Shown in pieces: positions 49,563 to 58,663 of a stretch of DNA of 64,000 nt. The stretch is from an uncultured Faecalibacterium sp. (GTDB lineage: Bacteria; Bacillota; Clostridia; Oscillospirales; Ruminococcaceae). Position 1 is the stretch's first letter. Each line of letters begins with the position of its first letter. The stretch is taken from positions 81,792 to 145,791 of the forward strand of contig CALFLK010000002.1 of NCBI GenBank assembly GCA_937880095.1, written 5' to 3'. The position numbers were made by a program, and so were the translations under genes. Under the pieces are notes generated by a model, which saw nothing but the letters and a program-made list of their open reading frames with translations, had not been told where the DNA came from and searched no databases.

Positions 49563-51032
49563 ATGAACTGGAATGATACATTGCGGCATTTGGATACGCC
49601 GCTGCCGGAGGATATTGCACGGCTGAAAGCAGCAGGTTACTGCACCCAGGCGATTGCTGCAATCGACCGTCTGCTGGCAGAAGACTGGACCCAGACCCAA
49701 AACGGCGGGCAAAGCCCCGACAAAGCGGAAAATTGCATGACCCAGCTGCCGGAAAGCTGGCGTGCCGGTTTGCTGGCACAGCGTGAGATTTTAACACGCA
49801 TTCCGGGCGAGTACCCTTGCAATGAGGCAGAAGCACTGGCGCATATTCAGAGCCGTATCCCGGATATGACGCAGGAACAATTCCGTGCGCTGGTTGCAGA
49901 TAACCGCATTGATTGGCGCTTTGTGGATGGGGAACCCCACTTTGCCCGCCGCTTTGTGGAAACGCTGATTTATACGGACGACAACTTTGCTTTGCGTGCC
50001 GGTGTGCGCCCGGATTATGCTTCCCGTGTGCGCCGTGGCGAGCAGGCCGTGGCGCTGCAGCAAAAGGGAACGCAGTCTGCGAAGATTCGCCTGAAGTTCT
50101 CCATGAAAGCCTCGGACGAAGCCTTTGCGCGTGCGATGGAGCAGGCAAAAAAGGAAGGTCGTACCAGTGTGCGTGCAAAGTTGTGGCTGCCCGCCCCGGC
50201 GGCTTGCCCGTCCCAGAGCGAAATTCAGCTGGAATCTTTCTGGAGAGAGCCGACTTCCATTGCGCCGGAAACCGCACCCCAGCGCACCATCTACTGGGAA
50301 ACCGAACTGACCGAAAATACTCCGGTCGAAGCCGTGGTGTCCTATGTGCGCACCGCACAGTATGTGGACCCCATGTCTTTGCAGGATTTGCCCAACGTGA
50401 CGGACGGTGGTTTTGCACCGGAAAACTATCTGGGCGAACAGCTGCCCCATGTGCGCTTTACCCCTGCGATGCGTGCGCTGACGGCTGCTGTGATTGGCGA
50501 TGCGGAAGATGATGCCGAGAAGGTAAGCCGCATCTATGACTATGTGACCCTGAACGTGAAATACCGGTTTATGCCCCAGTATTTTATTCTGGAAAGCATT
50601 GCAGAAAACTGCGCACACAGCCGCCGTGGTGACTGCGGTGTGCAGGCATTGACCTTTATTACCATGTGCCGCATTGCCGGAATCCCTGCTATGTGGGAGA
50701 GTGGTCTGTCGGTAGAACCGCAGGAGGCTGGATGCCATGACTGGGCGATGTTCTGGCTGGAAGGCAAAGGCTGGCTGTATGCGGATTGCTCGTTTGGCGG
50801 CAGCGCAGCACGCCGTGGAGAAGAAGCCTTGCGTCGCCACTATTTCGGCAGCCTGGATACCGGTCGTTTTGCGGCTAACCACGCATTTCAGGCACCGCTG
50901 ACCCCGCCGAAAGAATCTTGGCGTGCAGACCCTTACGACAACCAGACCGGCGAAATGGAGCTGGAAGGTGTCGGATTAAAGGGCAGAGAATATCAGACCA
51001 ATATGACCACGCTGGCATATGAATTGTTGTAA
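49563..51032 (+). CDS. Transglutaminase-like (papain-fold) domain protein
   Basis: 489-residue protein with a C-terminal transglutaminase core whose triad is visible: C358 in R-R-G-D-C-G-V-Q, H392 in C-H-D-W-A-M-F and D408 in Y-A-D-C-S-F-G. The first about 280 residues are a helical part followed by a beta-rich domain. No signal peptide, so it is probably cytosolic; a protease or amidase role is as likely as crosslinking. CGGAGG lies 8 bases before the ATG. rmuC follows after 21 bases. Confidence 0.85.
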   Translation: MNWNDTLRHLDTPLPEDIARLKAAGYCTQAIAAIDRLLAEDWTQTQNGGQSPDKAENCMTQLPESWRAGLLAQREILTRIPGEYPCNEAEALAHIQSRIPDMTQEQFRALVADNRIDWRFVDGEPHFARRFVETLIYTDDNFALRAGVRPDYASRVRRGEQAVALQQKGTQSAKIRLKFSMKASDEAFARAMEQAKKEGRTSVRAKLWLPAPAACPSQSEIQLESFWREPTSIAPETAPQRTIYWETELTENTPVEAVVSYVRTAQYVDPMSLQDLPNVTDGGFAPENYLGEQLPHVRFTPAMRALTAAVIGDAEDDAEKVSRIYDYVTLNVKYRFMPQYFILESIAENCAHSRRGDCGVQALTFITMCRIAGIPAMWESGLSVEPQEAGCHDWAMFWLEGKGWLYADCSFGGSAARRGEEALRRHYFGSLDTGRFAANHAFQAPLTPPKESWRADPYDNQTGEMELEGVGLKGREYQTNMTTLAYELL

Positions 51033-51053
51033 CTGGCATAGAAAAGGAGATTT

Positions 51054-52394
51054 ATGGATACCCCCGTTTTGATTTTACTCATTACCGCAAATATCTTGCT
51101 GGTGCTGATTCTGGTCAAGCTGCTGTTTACCAAAAAGCAGGGCATGACCCGTGAAATGCAGGATTGGCTGGATGTTCGCTTTACGGCGCAGTCGAAAGAG
51201 ATGGAGCGTCGGCTTTCGATGCAGTCCGAAGCGATGGATAACAAGCTCAGCCGAATGCGCACCGAGCTTTCCCAGACCAATCTGGAAGCAACCAAAGCAT
51301 TGGGCGCAAACTTGCAGCATTCGGTGGGCTATATGGGTCATCAGATGACCGACAGCCAGACCCGTCAGCTGCAGCTGTTGGAGCAGAGACTGAAAACGCT
51401 GGAAAGCGGCAATGAGCAAAAGCTGGATGCCATGCGTGTTGCGCTGAATGCCAACATGGAGGCGATTCGCACCGAGAACAACAAAAAGCTGGATGAGATT
51501 CGCCATACCGTGGACGAGCAGCTGCAAACCTCGCTGGAAAAGCGACTGCACGAGAGCTTTGAAACGGTTTCCAAGCAGCTGGAACAGGTCTATAAGGGTC
51601 TGGGTGAAATGCAGAATCTGGCTGCAGATGTGGGAGGTTTGAAGCAGGTGCTTTCCGGCGTTAAGACCCGTGGTATTTTGGGCGAAATCCAGCTGGGCAG
51701 CATTTTGGAAGAAATTCTTGCGCCGGAACAGTATGCAACCAATATTGCTACCGTCCCCGGCAGTACCCAGCGTGTAGAATATGCCGTGCGGATGCCCGGT
51801 CAGGACGGAAGTACTGTCTGGCTGCCCATCGATGCAAAATTTCCCGGCGATACCTATGCACATTTGCAGGATGCCTATGCTTCCGGTGATGTAAGCGAAA
51901 TCGAAGCGGCACGCCGTGCATTGACCACGGTTGTGTGTAATGAGGCAAAGGATATTCGCACCAAGTATGTAGCACCCCCGGATACCACCAACTTTGGTAT
52001 CATGTTCCTGCCGTTTGAGGGCTTGTATGCAGAGGTGGTCAATCTGGGTCTGGTGGAGCGTTTGCAGCGAGATTATCAGGTGAATATCGCAGGTCCCAGC
52101 ACAATGGCGGCATTGCTCAACAGTTTGCAGATGGGCTTCCGCACGTTGGCAATTCAGAAGCGTTCCAACGAGGTCTGGCAGGTGTTGGCAGCTGTGAAAA
52201 CCGAGTTTGATAAGTTCAGCGATGGTCTTGCCAAAATGCAGCAGCGCTTGCGTCAGACAGACGACGAACTGGATAAACTGATTGGTGTGCGCACTCGTGC
52301 CATTAACCGTAAGCTGCGTGGCGTGCAAAAGCTGGAATCGCCGTCAGATGTAGCGGATATTCTGGAACTGGATACCGGCGATTGGGACGAATAA
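51054..52394 (+). CDS. rmuC: DNA recombination protein RmuC
   Basis: 446-residue RmuC family protein: an N-terminal transmembrane helix (about 4-24), a long coiled coil (about 35-190) and the nuclease-like RmuC domain (GVKTRGILGEIQLGSILEEILAP..., WLPIDAKFPGDTY, FLPFEGLYAEV) up to about residue 395. The family limits inversions and is related to PD-(D/E)XK nucleases. AAAGGAG lies 5 bases before the ATG. Last gene of its operon. Confidence 0.93.
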   Translation: MDTPVLILLITANILLVLILVKLLFTKKQGMTREMQDWLDVRFTAQSKEMERRLSMQSEAMDNKLSRMRTELSQTNLEATKALGANLQHSVGYMGHQMTDSQTRQLQLLEQRLKTLESGNEQKLDAMRVALNANMEAIRTENNKKLDEIRHTVDEQLQTSLEKRLHESFETVSKQLEQVYKGLGEMQNLAADVGGLKQVLSGVKTRGILGEIQLGSILEEILAPEQYATNIATVPGSTQRVEYAVRMPGQDGSTVWLPIDAKFPGDTYAHLQDAYASGDVSEIEAARRALTTVVCNEAKDIRTKYVAPPDTTNFGIMFLPFEGLYAEVVNLGLVERLQRDYQVNIAGPSTMAALLNSLQMGFRTLAIQKRSNEVWQVLAAVKTEFDKFSDGLAKMQQRLRQTDDELDKLIGVRTRAINRKLRGVQKLESPSDVADILELDTGDWDE

Positions 52395-52419
52395 TTACGA
52401 CGCATTCATAAAATGAGAT

Positions 52420-52464
52420 AAAAAGGACGCTGTCTGGTTTTATACCGGGCAGCGTCCTTTTTAT
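52420..52464 (+). terminator. Terminator after rmuC
   Basis: AAAAGGACGCTG pairs with CAGCGTCCTTTT, T tract following. Confidence 0.93.
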
Positions 52465-52612
52465 AAAACCGGAAAATAAATCCTGATTTGCTGCAATCTA
52501 CAGATATAGCAGGGCATGACATCAACTTTCTTAAAAAATGATACACTTTGTAGCCACTCCATACATAGGATAAAGGCGTAAGGGTGTAATCAATCGATAT
52601 TTTAAGGGGGGA

Positions 52613-53734
52613 TTGTCTTGCACATTCCATTCAAAAGATGTGTGTGTGTGCCTGAGCTTGCTGATGGGGGTATTCTTGTTGAATACGGTATCTTTGGCAA
52701 GTGGTGCAGAGCTTACCTTTACTGGAACAGCAGAATTAGGCTACAACGTAATTGTGGAAAATAATCAACAAAAACCTACTGGAACGCAGACACTTGTCGA
52801 TGAAAAAGGAAATTCCTACACGGCGTATTGCGTCAATGAAGAAGTGGATTTGGTAAAAAACAGCAAATATACCCTCGAACAGATGGATGCCTGCACATTC
52901 ATCAGCAAAGAGGACGCAGAAAAGATTCGTGCGATTTTAGCCAACAGTTACCCGTATATTACGTTGGCGGAGTTGCAGAAAAGATCAGGCAAGAGTGTAT
53001 ATAATAAACAAGAGGCAATCACTGCCACGCAGCTTGCCATCTGGCATTACTCGAATCAAAAAGACTATACGCCATACGTTTGGCCTGATTACGGTTATGT
53101 CAAGCGCACGGAAGATTTGCGCGACTGGTATTTGACCTTACCCGGCGATGTTCCCTCGACGGAAGTTGCCAATGTCATCATCGAATATACGGTAGACGGA
53201 GAAACGATTGATATCACTTATAAGGCGGATGCCTTGAATGCGGATGGAACAGAAATTCAGTTAGACTATGTGATTGATCCGGTGGTAACCGTTATTTCCG
53301 AAGGAAAGGATGCAGAGGGGCTTTCTCATGTGGTGATTCAAAATCCGGGCGTACCCATTACGGTTACCGTATCCGGAACGCAGTCTTTAGGAAAAAACGT
53401 ATACTGCTATTATCCCAAAGCAGGTAGGCAGAGCTCTCAGAGTATGGGAGGCGTAACAGATGCCAGCACAGAAATCACGGCAGCAAAGGATATTTTTGTA
53501 GCAACACCAACCAGTACGCCTACGGCAACGTCGACTTGCAAGCCGACAGTAAAACCAACCATCAAGCCCATTCATACACCAACGCCAAAGCCAACCTGTA
53601 TGCCAAAGCCAACAGAAACCCCGATTTGTCCTAAAACAGGGGATCATACCAGTATTGGGTTCTGGGTTGTGCTGGCTGTGATCAGCGCCTGTTTTGGTGT
53701 AGCGGTATTCATTCGAATTAAGCTGAGAAAGTAA
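52613..53734 (+). CDS. Thioester-domain surface adhesin with sortase-like signal
   Basis: 373-residue exported protein. A signal peptide (hydrophobic core about 12-28) precedes a thioester domain in which C73 (T-A-Y-C-V) and Q140 (T-A-T-Q-L-A-I-W) match the Cys-Gln isopeptide-like thioester of Gram-positive adhesins that bind host amines covalently. A beta domain (about 175-290) follows, then a Thr/Pro/Lys stalk with four-residue periodicity, the motif C-P-K-T-G-D (339-344), a hydrophobic helix and the basic tail RIKLRK. The sorting motif has C in place of the L of LPXTG. Start (TTG at 52613, poorly spaced from AAGGGGG) is uncertain. More A/T-rich than its neighbours, which suggests acquisition. 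Confidence 0.85.
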   Translation: MSCTFHSKDVCVCLSLLMGVFLLNTVSLASGAELTFTGTAELGYNVIVENNQQKPTGTQTLVDEKGNSYTAYCVNEEVDLVKNSKYTLEQMDACTFISKEDAEKIRAILANSYPYITLAELQKRSGKSVYNKQEAITATQLAIWHYSNQKDYTPYVWPDYGYVKRTEDLRDWYLTLPGDVPSTEVANVIIEYTVDGETIDITYKADALNADGTEIQLDYVIDPVVTVISEGKDAEGLSHVVIQNPGVPITVTVSGTQSLGKNVYCYYPKAGRQSSQSMGGVTDASTEITAAKDIFVATPTSTPTATSTCKPTVKPTIKPIHTPTPKPTCMPKPTETPICPKTGDHTSIGFWVVLAVISACFGVAVFIRIKLRK

Positions 53735-53810
53735 GCGTCATTCAGATAGACTTTTTGCGCTGACAGATAGAATGCATTTCATCAAAAAGTCGCACACCTT
53801 TATGAATCAG

Positions 53811-53851
53811 AAAAGAGGTACCATGCTACTACAGCATGGTACCTCTTTTTA
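53811..53851. terminator. Bidirectional terminator
   Basis: AAAGAGGTACCATGC-N6-GCATGGTACCTCTTT, perfect fifteen-base arms. Confidence 0.97.
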
Positions 53852-53996
53852 ATATGCGTAAATCACAAAAACGTAAGATTCATCCGTCGGATATTTCTAA
53901 TGGATGCGCGTGGGACTCCTATCTGTGAAACGGAAAAACGTGAATTTACGGAATCCAACGTGAGGAAAAAACCTCGGTTATCCGGCAAAAGTGTTT

Positions 53997-54401
53997 TCAA
54001 GGCATTTTCATAAATCCACAGCACCCAAGCTCGCTCATTTGTGTAAAGCCTTGGGATTCATAAAAGGCGATTGTTTTCGGGGAGTTATCGGTAGCCAGCT
54101 CGATTTGGCGCACATTCTGGAATCGTGCAAGGATAGCTTGTATCAGTGCAGAACCAATTCCTTTGCGTTGATGCGCCGGGAAAACCAGAATGTCCTGAAT
54201 AAATACGACAGTATGCCCATCGCCGACAGTTCGGATGATTCCCAACAGTTCATCCTTGTCGTAAGCTGCCAAGGTCAGCAGAGAGTTTGCAAAGCCCTTT
54301 TGCAGCGCTGCGGGATTTTCAGTATAGGCAGTCCAGCCCACGCTGGCATATAAATGCAGGATTTCTTCTTCGTGATAGGTGGTGTATTCTCGGATTTCCA
54401 T
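53997..54401 (-). CDS. GNAT family N-acetyltransferase
   Basis: 134-residue short GNAT protein. The acetyl-CoA site is visible as VFPAHQRKGIGSALIQAIL (Q-R-K-G-I-G), with IQDILVFP as strand beta4 and the C-terminal SPKTIAFYESQGFTQ. GGAGGT precedes the ATG at 54401. It is convergent with the adhesin gene and shares its terminator. Acceptor unknown. Confidence 0.87.
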   Translation of the reverse strand: MEIREYTTYHEEEILHLYASVGWTAYTENPAALQKGFANSLLTLAAYDKDELLGIIRTVGDGHTVVFIQDILVFPAHQRKGIGSALIQAILARFQNVRQIELATDNSPKTIAFYESQGFTQMSELGCCGFMKMP

Positions 54402-54552
54402 ATTCGTAACCTCCGTTTGATAAAAGCAGAATGTTACTTTTCCTTGCGTAATCTCATAATCGCTTCCTCCATAGAATGCGTTTCACGATAAATGGATTCG
54501 TATATCTGAAATGGATTTGCAGAAATACACGATGGTTCTTCTAGCTGTTCAA

Positions 54553-54906
54553 TTAGCAGTATGTGTCCAAGCCTTTCAGCAGGCAGCCGTGCAGATAGGG
54601 CAGATGATTTTCGTCCAGATACGCCAGCAGTTCCGGGCTGTCCGCACCGGGCTGAATCACGATGCAACGAAAGGCTTTCTTGCATTCCTGCATCAGTTTC
54701 AGACCTTTGACCGGATGGATGCACAGGTCAATTACGTCGATTTCATCGGGTACGTCGTTCAGGGAAGGTAGTTCCTTACCGACTGCGTACACCGTATAGC
54801 CGGCATCCTGCATCCGATTTTTAATGGTGCAGGCATACTTTTCCGGGTTCAGCGTGTCACCGACCACAGCGAAAACCCGCTGCTGCATGATTTCTTTCAT
54901 TTCCAT
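54553..54906 (-). CDS. CoA-binding domain protein (YccU-like)
   Basis: 117-residue Rossmann-fold protein of the CoA_binding_2 family. FAVVGDTLNPEKYACTIKNRMQDAGYTVYAV is the nucleotide loop, followed by DVIDLCIHPVKGLKLMQECKK and IVIQPGADSPELLAYLDE. AGGAGGG lies 9 bases before the ATG at 54906, which is better than an in-frame ATG seven codons upstream. Function of the family is unsettled. The downstream 110 bases before the acetyltransferase hold no clear gene. Confidence 0.85.
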   Translation of the reverse strand: MEMKEIMQQRVFAVVGDTLNPEKYACTIKNRMQDAGYTVYAVGKELPSLNDVPDEIDVIDLCIHPVKGLKLMQECKKAFRCIVIQPGADSPELLAYLDENHLPYLHGCLLKGLDTYC

Positions 54907-54935
54907 GGGGGATACCCTCCTTGTCATAAAGATGA

Positions 54936-54978
54936 TAAAAAAGCCGCCGAACAGAGTTTTTCTCTGCCCGGCGGCTTA
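54936..54978 (-). terminator. Terminator of pepF
   Basis: AAGCCGCCG pairs with CGGCGGCTT, inner CAGAG/CTCTG, then T residues on the minus strand. Confidence 0.93.
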
Positions 54979-55008
54979 TTCATTTACATTGTGCCGGACG
55001 GTAAAAAA

Positions 55009-56820
55009 TTACAGTTCGTCTGCAACGCTCTTTTCCAGCTCGTCCACTAGCTCGCCAAACAGTGCCAGTGCAGAGTTGACGGGTTCGGGGCTGCTCATGT
55101 CTACGCCAGCCAGCTTCAGCAGAGAAATGGGGTCAGTGCTGCCACCGCCGGACAGGAACTTCTTGTAGTCCTTGACTGCGGGTTCGCCCTCGTTCAGGAT
55201 GCGGTTTGCGATTGCAACAGCAGCGGAGAAACCGGTTGCGTACTGGAATACATAGTAGTTGTAGTAGAAGTGGGGGATGCGTGCCCACTCCATGGCAATG
55301 CCGTCGTCGGAAACCATGTCAGGTCCGAAGTACAGCTTGTTCAACTCCAGATACTTCTGGCACAGAGCCTCAGCAGTCAGGGTCTGACCCTGCTCAGACA
55401 TACGGCCCATCTCCAGCTCGAACTCAGCGAACATAGCCTGACGGTAAATGGTGCCCTTGAACTTATCCAGGAAGTGGTTGATCAGGTAAGCACGCTCTTT
55501 CTTGTCGGTGGTCTTGCCCAGCAGGTAGCGCATCAGCAGCACTTCGTTGCAGGTAGAAGCAACCTCAGCAACGAAAATCACATAGTCGCTCTGGCTGATG
55601 GGCTGATACTTGCAGCTGTGGTAGCTGTGCATTGCGTGACCCATCTCGTGAGCCAGTGTGAACATGCTGTCCAGGGTGTCCTTCTGGTTCAGTAGAACGT
55701 ACGGATGGGGATAACCGCTGCCGGAGCAGTAAGCACCGCCGCGCTTGCCCTCGTTGGGGTAAACGTCGATCCAGCGATTGTTGAAGCCTTCCTTCAGTAC
55801 GTCGATGTAGTCTTCACCCAGAACGGCCAGTGCGTCCAGAACGGTGTTCTTTGCTTCTTCAAAGGGAATGTCAGAAGCAGCATCTGCCACGATCGGGGTG
55901 TACACATCGTACATATGCAGCTCGTCAACGTGCATCATCTTCTTGCGCAGGGCAACGTAACGGTACATCTTGTCCAGATTGTTGTGGACAGCCTCCAGCA
56001 GGTTGGTGTAAACCTCGGTGGGTACTTCGGTTGCATCCAGTGCAGCTTCCAGCGTGCTGTTGTACTTACGCGCATTTGCAAAGAAGCGCAGCTGCTTGAA
56101 CTGTGCATCCAGCGCAGCAGCAGAGGTGTTGCGGAACTGACCCAGCGTCTTGTAGTAAGCGTTAAAGGTGTTGCAGCGCAGCACACGGTCGGTACTTTCC
56201 AGCGTGGGCACAAAAGATACCTCAGCCAGAGGATGTACTTCGCCCTTGCCGTCCACAACATCGGGGAACTTCAGGTCAGCATTGGAGAAAATGCTGGAAA
56301 TGTTACCGGGAGCGTCTGCCATTTCGCCTGCAGATGCCAGCAGAGCTTCTTCGGCAGGGGAGAGGATGTGCTCTTTACGGCGGCGAATCTGGTAAATGCT
56401 GCGGCGGTACTCTTCCAGAGCAGGCTGCTGTGCATAGAAGCCGTTCAGCTTGTCCTCGTCGATTGCCATAATTTCAGAAGATGCAAAAGCGGTTGCACTG
56501 GAAATGGCAACCATGGTACCCATAGCCTTGCCGCGCATATCCTGATAGAAGCTGTTGCCGGTGTCCTGATCGCTCTTGCAGCTTGCATAGCCGTACAGCT
56601 TGGACAGACGCAGAGAAGCTTCGTCCTCCAGCTTAAAGAAACCCAGCAAGGTTTCTGCGCTTTCGCCCAGTTTACCCTGATAGACGGCAAATTTTTCGGG
56701 CATGGACTTCAGGGCTTCATTTTCTTCACCCCATGCTTCGTCGCTGGGGAAGATATCAGTCAGGTCCCAAGTGTTTTCTACCGGTACCTGATCGCGTTTC
56801 AAAAGATTCGTGTTCTGCAT
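55009..56820 (-). CDS. pepF: Oligoendopeptidase F
   Basis: 603-residue cytosolic M3B zinc peptidase that cuts short peptides. The active site reads T-L-A-H-E-M-G-H with H391, E392 and H395; a further Glu lies about 25 residues on in EVASTCNE. Length and N-terminal VENTWDLTDIFPSDEAW are typical of PepF. GGAGG lies 9 bases before the ATG. Monocistronic, with its own promoter and terminator. Confidence 0.96.
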   Translation of the reverse strand: MQNTNLLKRDQVPVENTWDLTDIFPSDEAWGEENEALKSMPEKFAVYQGKLGESAETLLGFFKLEDEASLRLSKLYGYASCKSDQDTGNSFYQDMRGKAMGTMVAISSATAFASSEIMAIDEDKLNGFYAQQPALEEYRRSIYQIRRRKEHILSPAEEALLASAGEMADAPGNISSIFSNADLKFPDVVDGKGEVHPLAEVSFVPTLESTDRVLRCNTFNAYYKTLGQFRNTSAAALDAQFKQLRFFANARKYNSTLEAALDATEVPTEVYTNLLEAVHNNLDKMYRYVALRKKMMHVDELHMYDVYTPIVADAASDIPFEEAKNTVLDALAVLGEDYIDVLKEGFNNRWIDVYPNEGKRGGAYCSGSGYPHPYVLLNQKDTLDSMFTLAHEMGHAMHSYHSCKYQPISQSDYVIFVAEVASTCNEVLLMRYLLGKTTDKKERAYLINHFLDKFKGTIYRQAMFAEFELEMGRMSEQGQTLTAEALCQKYLELNKLYFGPDMVSDDGIAMEWARIPHFYYNYYVFQYATGFSAAVAIANRILNEGEPAVKDYKKFLSGGGSTDPISLLKLAGVDMSSPEPVNSALALFGELVDELEKSVADEL

Positions 56821-56856
56821 AAACGGTCCTCCTGTAAAATTTGAATAGTTTTGTTC

Positions 56857-56885
56857 ATTATACTACATTTTTCCGGTTTTGGCAT
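56857..56885 (-). promoter_or_regulatory. Promoter of pepF
   Basis: Minus strand: ATGCCA, 17 bases, TATAAT. Confidence 0.65.
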
Positions 56886-56914
56886 CAATTCCTAGGAAAA
56901 AGTATGAATTACAC

Positions 56915-57092
56915 GCAGAAAATAGCAAGGGAGTCTAAATTTCAGCGCATTCTCAATCGAGGGTTCTGACTTCCAAAATCAAAAAATCTTCGTAACATAG
57001 TGGCTTGTTGAATGGAGAAATGCGGACGTTCTTTCATTTAGAAGAAATCGAGAAAAATCAGTAAGAGAAAAATATTTTCTCGATTTCTTTTT
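56915..57092 (+). ncRNA. Possible small RNA upstream of the MBOAT gene
   Basis: The 406-base pepF-MBOAT gap ends, on the + strand, in a strong terminator with no gene before it. A + promoter-like TTGGCA-N18-TATGAA (56879-56908) lies upstream, overlapping the divergent pepF promoter. Between them GCGCATTCTC (56945) can pair with GAGAAATGCG (57015). No convincing open frame. A small RNA is the simplest reading; a stray terminator is the alternative. Confidence 0.35.
57041..57092 (+). terminator. Orphan intrinsic terminator
   Basis: AGAAATCGAGAAAA pairs with TTTTCTCGATTTCT, fourteen perfect pairs, then T residues. Confidence 0.8.
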
Positions 57093-57140
57093 ACCCATAG
57101 GGTGAAGCAAACGCAAACCAGGAAAAGCATCTGCTTTTGC

Positions 57141-57169
57141 TTGCAATGCAATTTCGCCAATGATACAAT
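57141..57169 (+). promoter_or_regulatory. Promoter of the MBOAT operon
   Basis: TTGCAA, 17 bases, TACAAT. Confidence 0.75.
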
Positions 57170-57226
57170 TACTATATATAGCTATTTCCCAAAAGTGGGG
57201 GAACCTTTTTATCAAGGAGAACAGAT

Positions 57227-58648
57227 ATGAGTTTTTTCACGCTGTCATTTGCAGCTTTTTTTTCCTGTGTGTTTTTTCTCTGGTGGTTTGCACCAGTAAA
57301 ATATCGTCCGCTGGTGCTTGCACTGGTCAACTTTGGCTTTGCCTTTTCTCTGGGCGCACGGGTGGCGGTATTGCTTGTAGCAATCACAGCCATTGGCTGG
57401 CTGGCAGGAAAGTACCTTGCGAAGAAGCCCACACGCGCAGGTGTCTGGATCAGCACGATTTTGTTATTGCTCCCGCTGGCGGGCTATAAATATCTGCCGC
57501 TTTTGTCGGAGCATTTTGCTTGGGCGGGCATGTTCGCAAAATTACTGGCACCGCTGGGCTTGAGCTTTTATACCTTTAAGTCGCTGAGCTATATCATAGA
57601 CGTATACAAAGGCAAACAGCAGCCAGTGCAGGATGCGGCATCTTACTTTGCGTATATCGGATTTTTCCCACAGCTGGCAATGGGACCGATTCAGCGTCCG
57701 CAGCCTTTCTTTACTGCGCTGGATCAAATTTCCCAAAAGCTGAATGAAAAGCTGGCATACTCCGGCTGTACCCGCATCTGCTGGGCGTTGTTTCTGAAAA
57801 AATGTCTGGCAGACCCGCTGGCAGGCTATCAGGGCGCTTTGGTTTCGCCGGAACGCTATTATCCGCTGAGTATGCTGTGGAGTCTGCTCATATACAGCTT
57901 GTATCTGTATTTTGACTTTGCAGCGTATTCCCAGCTGGCAATCGGATTGGGTGAGCTTTTGGGTTTACCATGCGCAGAAAACTTTCGCAGCCCGTATTAC
58001 GCTACTTCACTGGGCGATTTCTGGCATCGCTGGCATATCAGCCTGTCCAGCTTTTTGCGGGAATATGTGTATTTTCCGCTGGGCGGAAGCCGCAACGGTA
58101 TCCGGCTGTTGATTGTATCCACAATGGGAACCTTTTTGCTGTCGGGTGTTTGGCATGGCGCAACCAGCGGCTTTTTGGTCTGGGGTGCGCTGCATGGTGT
58201 ATGCCTGCTGATTGGGCGCGCAACCTATAAAAGCAGAGAATGGTTCTGGTCGAAAACGCCTCGCTTGGTTGCCGGACCGATTCGGCACGTTTGCGGATGG
58301 GCATTTACCATGCTGCTGGTGGTGACAGGCTGGTTCTTCTTCTATGCGGGAACCATCCCGCAGGCAGCAGAACTGGCACGGCAAATGTTTGTGCCGATGC
58401 CGCTTTCGATGCAGTATATCAAGGAAAGTATCGTTCTGCTGGGCTTTACACCCCAGATCCTGCTGCTGCGCGGCAGTGCCTTTGTCATTGCAGCTTTGGT
58501 GGATTGGCTCTGCCGCAAGGAAGGTTTTGGTGCATGGTCGGCAGGTCTGCGTCCTTGGGTGCGTGTGGTGTTCTGTTACCTGTGCGTTTTCAGTGTTCTG
58601 TTCTGGGGCGAGGGCGCAAGCCTGCCCGGTGTGTATTTTGCATTTTGA
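57227..58648 (+). CDS. MBOAT family O-acyltransferase (AlgI/DltB-like)
   Basis: 473-residue polytopic membrane protein, about eleven hydrophobic segments. The MBOAT signatures are clear: SYIIDVYKG, GPIQRP, the DFWHRWHISLSSFLREYVYFPLGGSR block and the catalytic H310 in S-G-V-W-H-G-A-T. These proteins move an acyl group, usually acetate, across the membrane to cell-surface polymers. AAGGAGA precedes the ATG. It is followed after 15 bases by an SGNH-type partner, the usual two-part O-acetylation arrangement; no dltA/dltC genes are present, which argues against D-alanylation. Confidence 0.92.
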   Translation: MSFFTLSFAAFFSCVFFLWWFAPVKYRPLVLALVNFGFAFSLGARVAVLLVAITAIGWLAGKYLAKKPTRAGVWISTILLLLPLAGYKYLPLLSEHFAWAGMFAKLLAPLGLSFYTFKSLSYIIDVYKGKQQPVQDAASYFAYIGFFPQLAMGPIQRPQPFFTALDQISQKLNEKLAYSGCTRICWALFLKKCLADPLAGYQGALVSPERYYPLSMLWSLLIYSLYLYFDFAAYSQLAIGLGELLGLPCAENFRSPYYATSLGDFWHRWHISLSSFLREYVYFPLGGSRNGIRLLIVSTMGTFLLSGVWHGATSGFLVWGALHGVCLLIGRATYKSREWFWSKTPRLVAGPIRHVCGWAFTMLLVVTGWFFFYAGTIPQAAELARQMFVPMPLSMQYIKESIVLLGFTPQILLLRGSAFVIAALVDWLCRKEGFGAWSAGLRPWVRVVFCYLCVFSVLFWGEGASLPGVYFAF

Positions 58649-58663
58649 TCAAAAGGGGACAGT

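Noticed and set aside
54434..54724. A minus-strand frame overlapping the CoA-binding gene, ending YESIYRETHSMEEAIMRLRKEK
   Set aside because: The last 35 residues look protein-like, but most of the frame is out of phase with a clear CoA-binding gene, and there is no start or ribosome binding site for the tail alone; at most a remnant.
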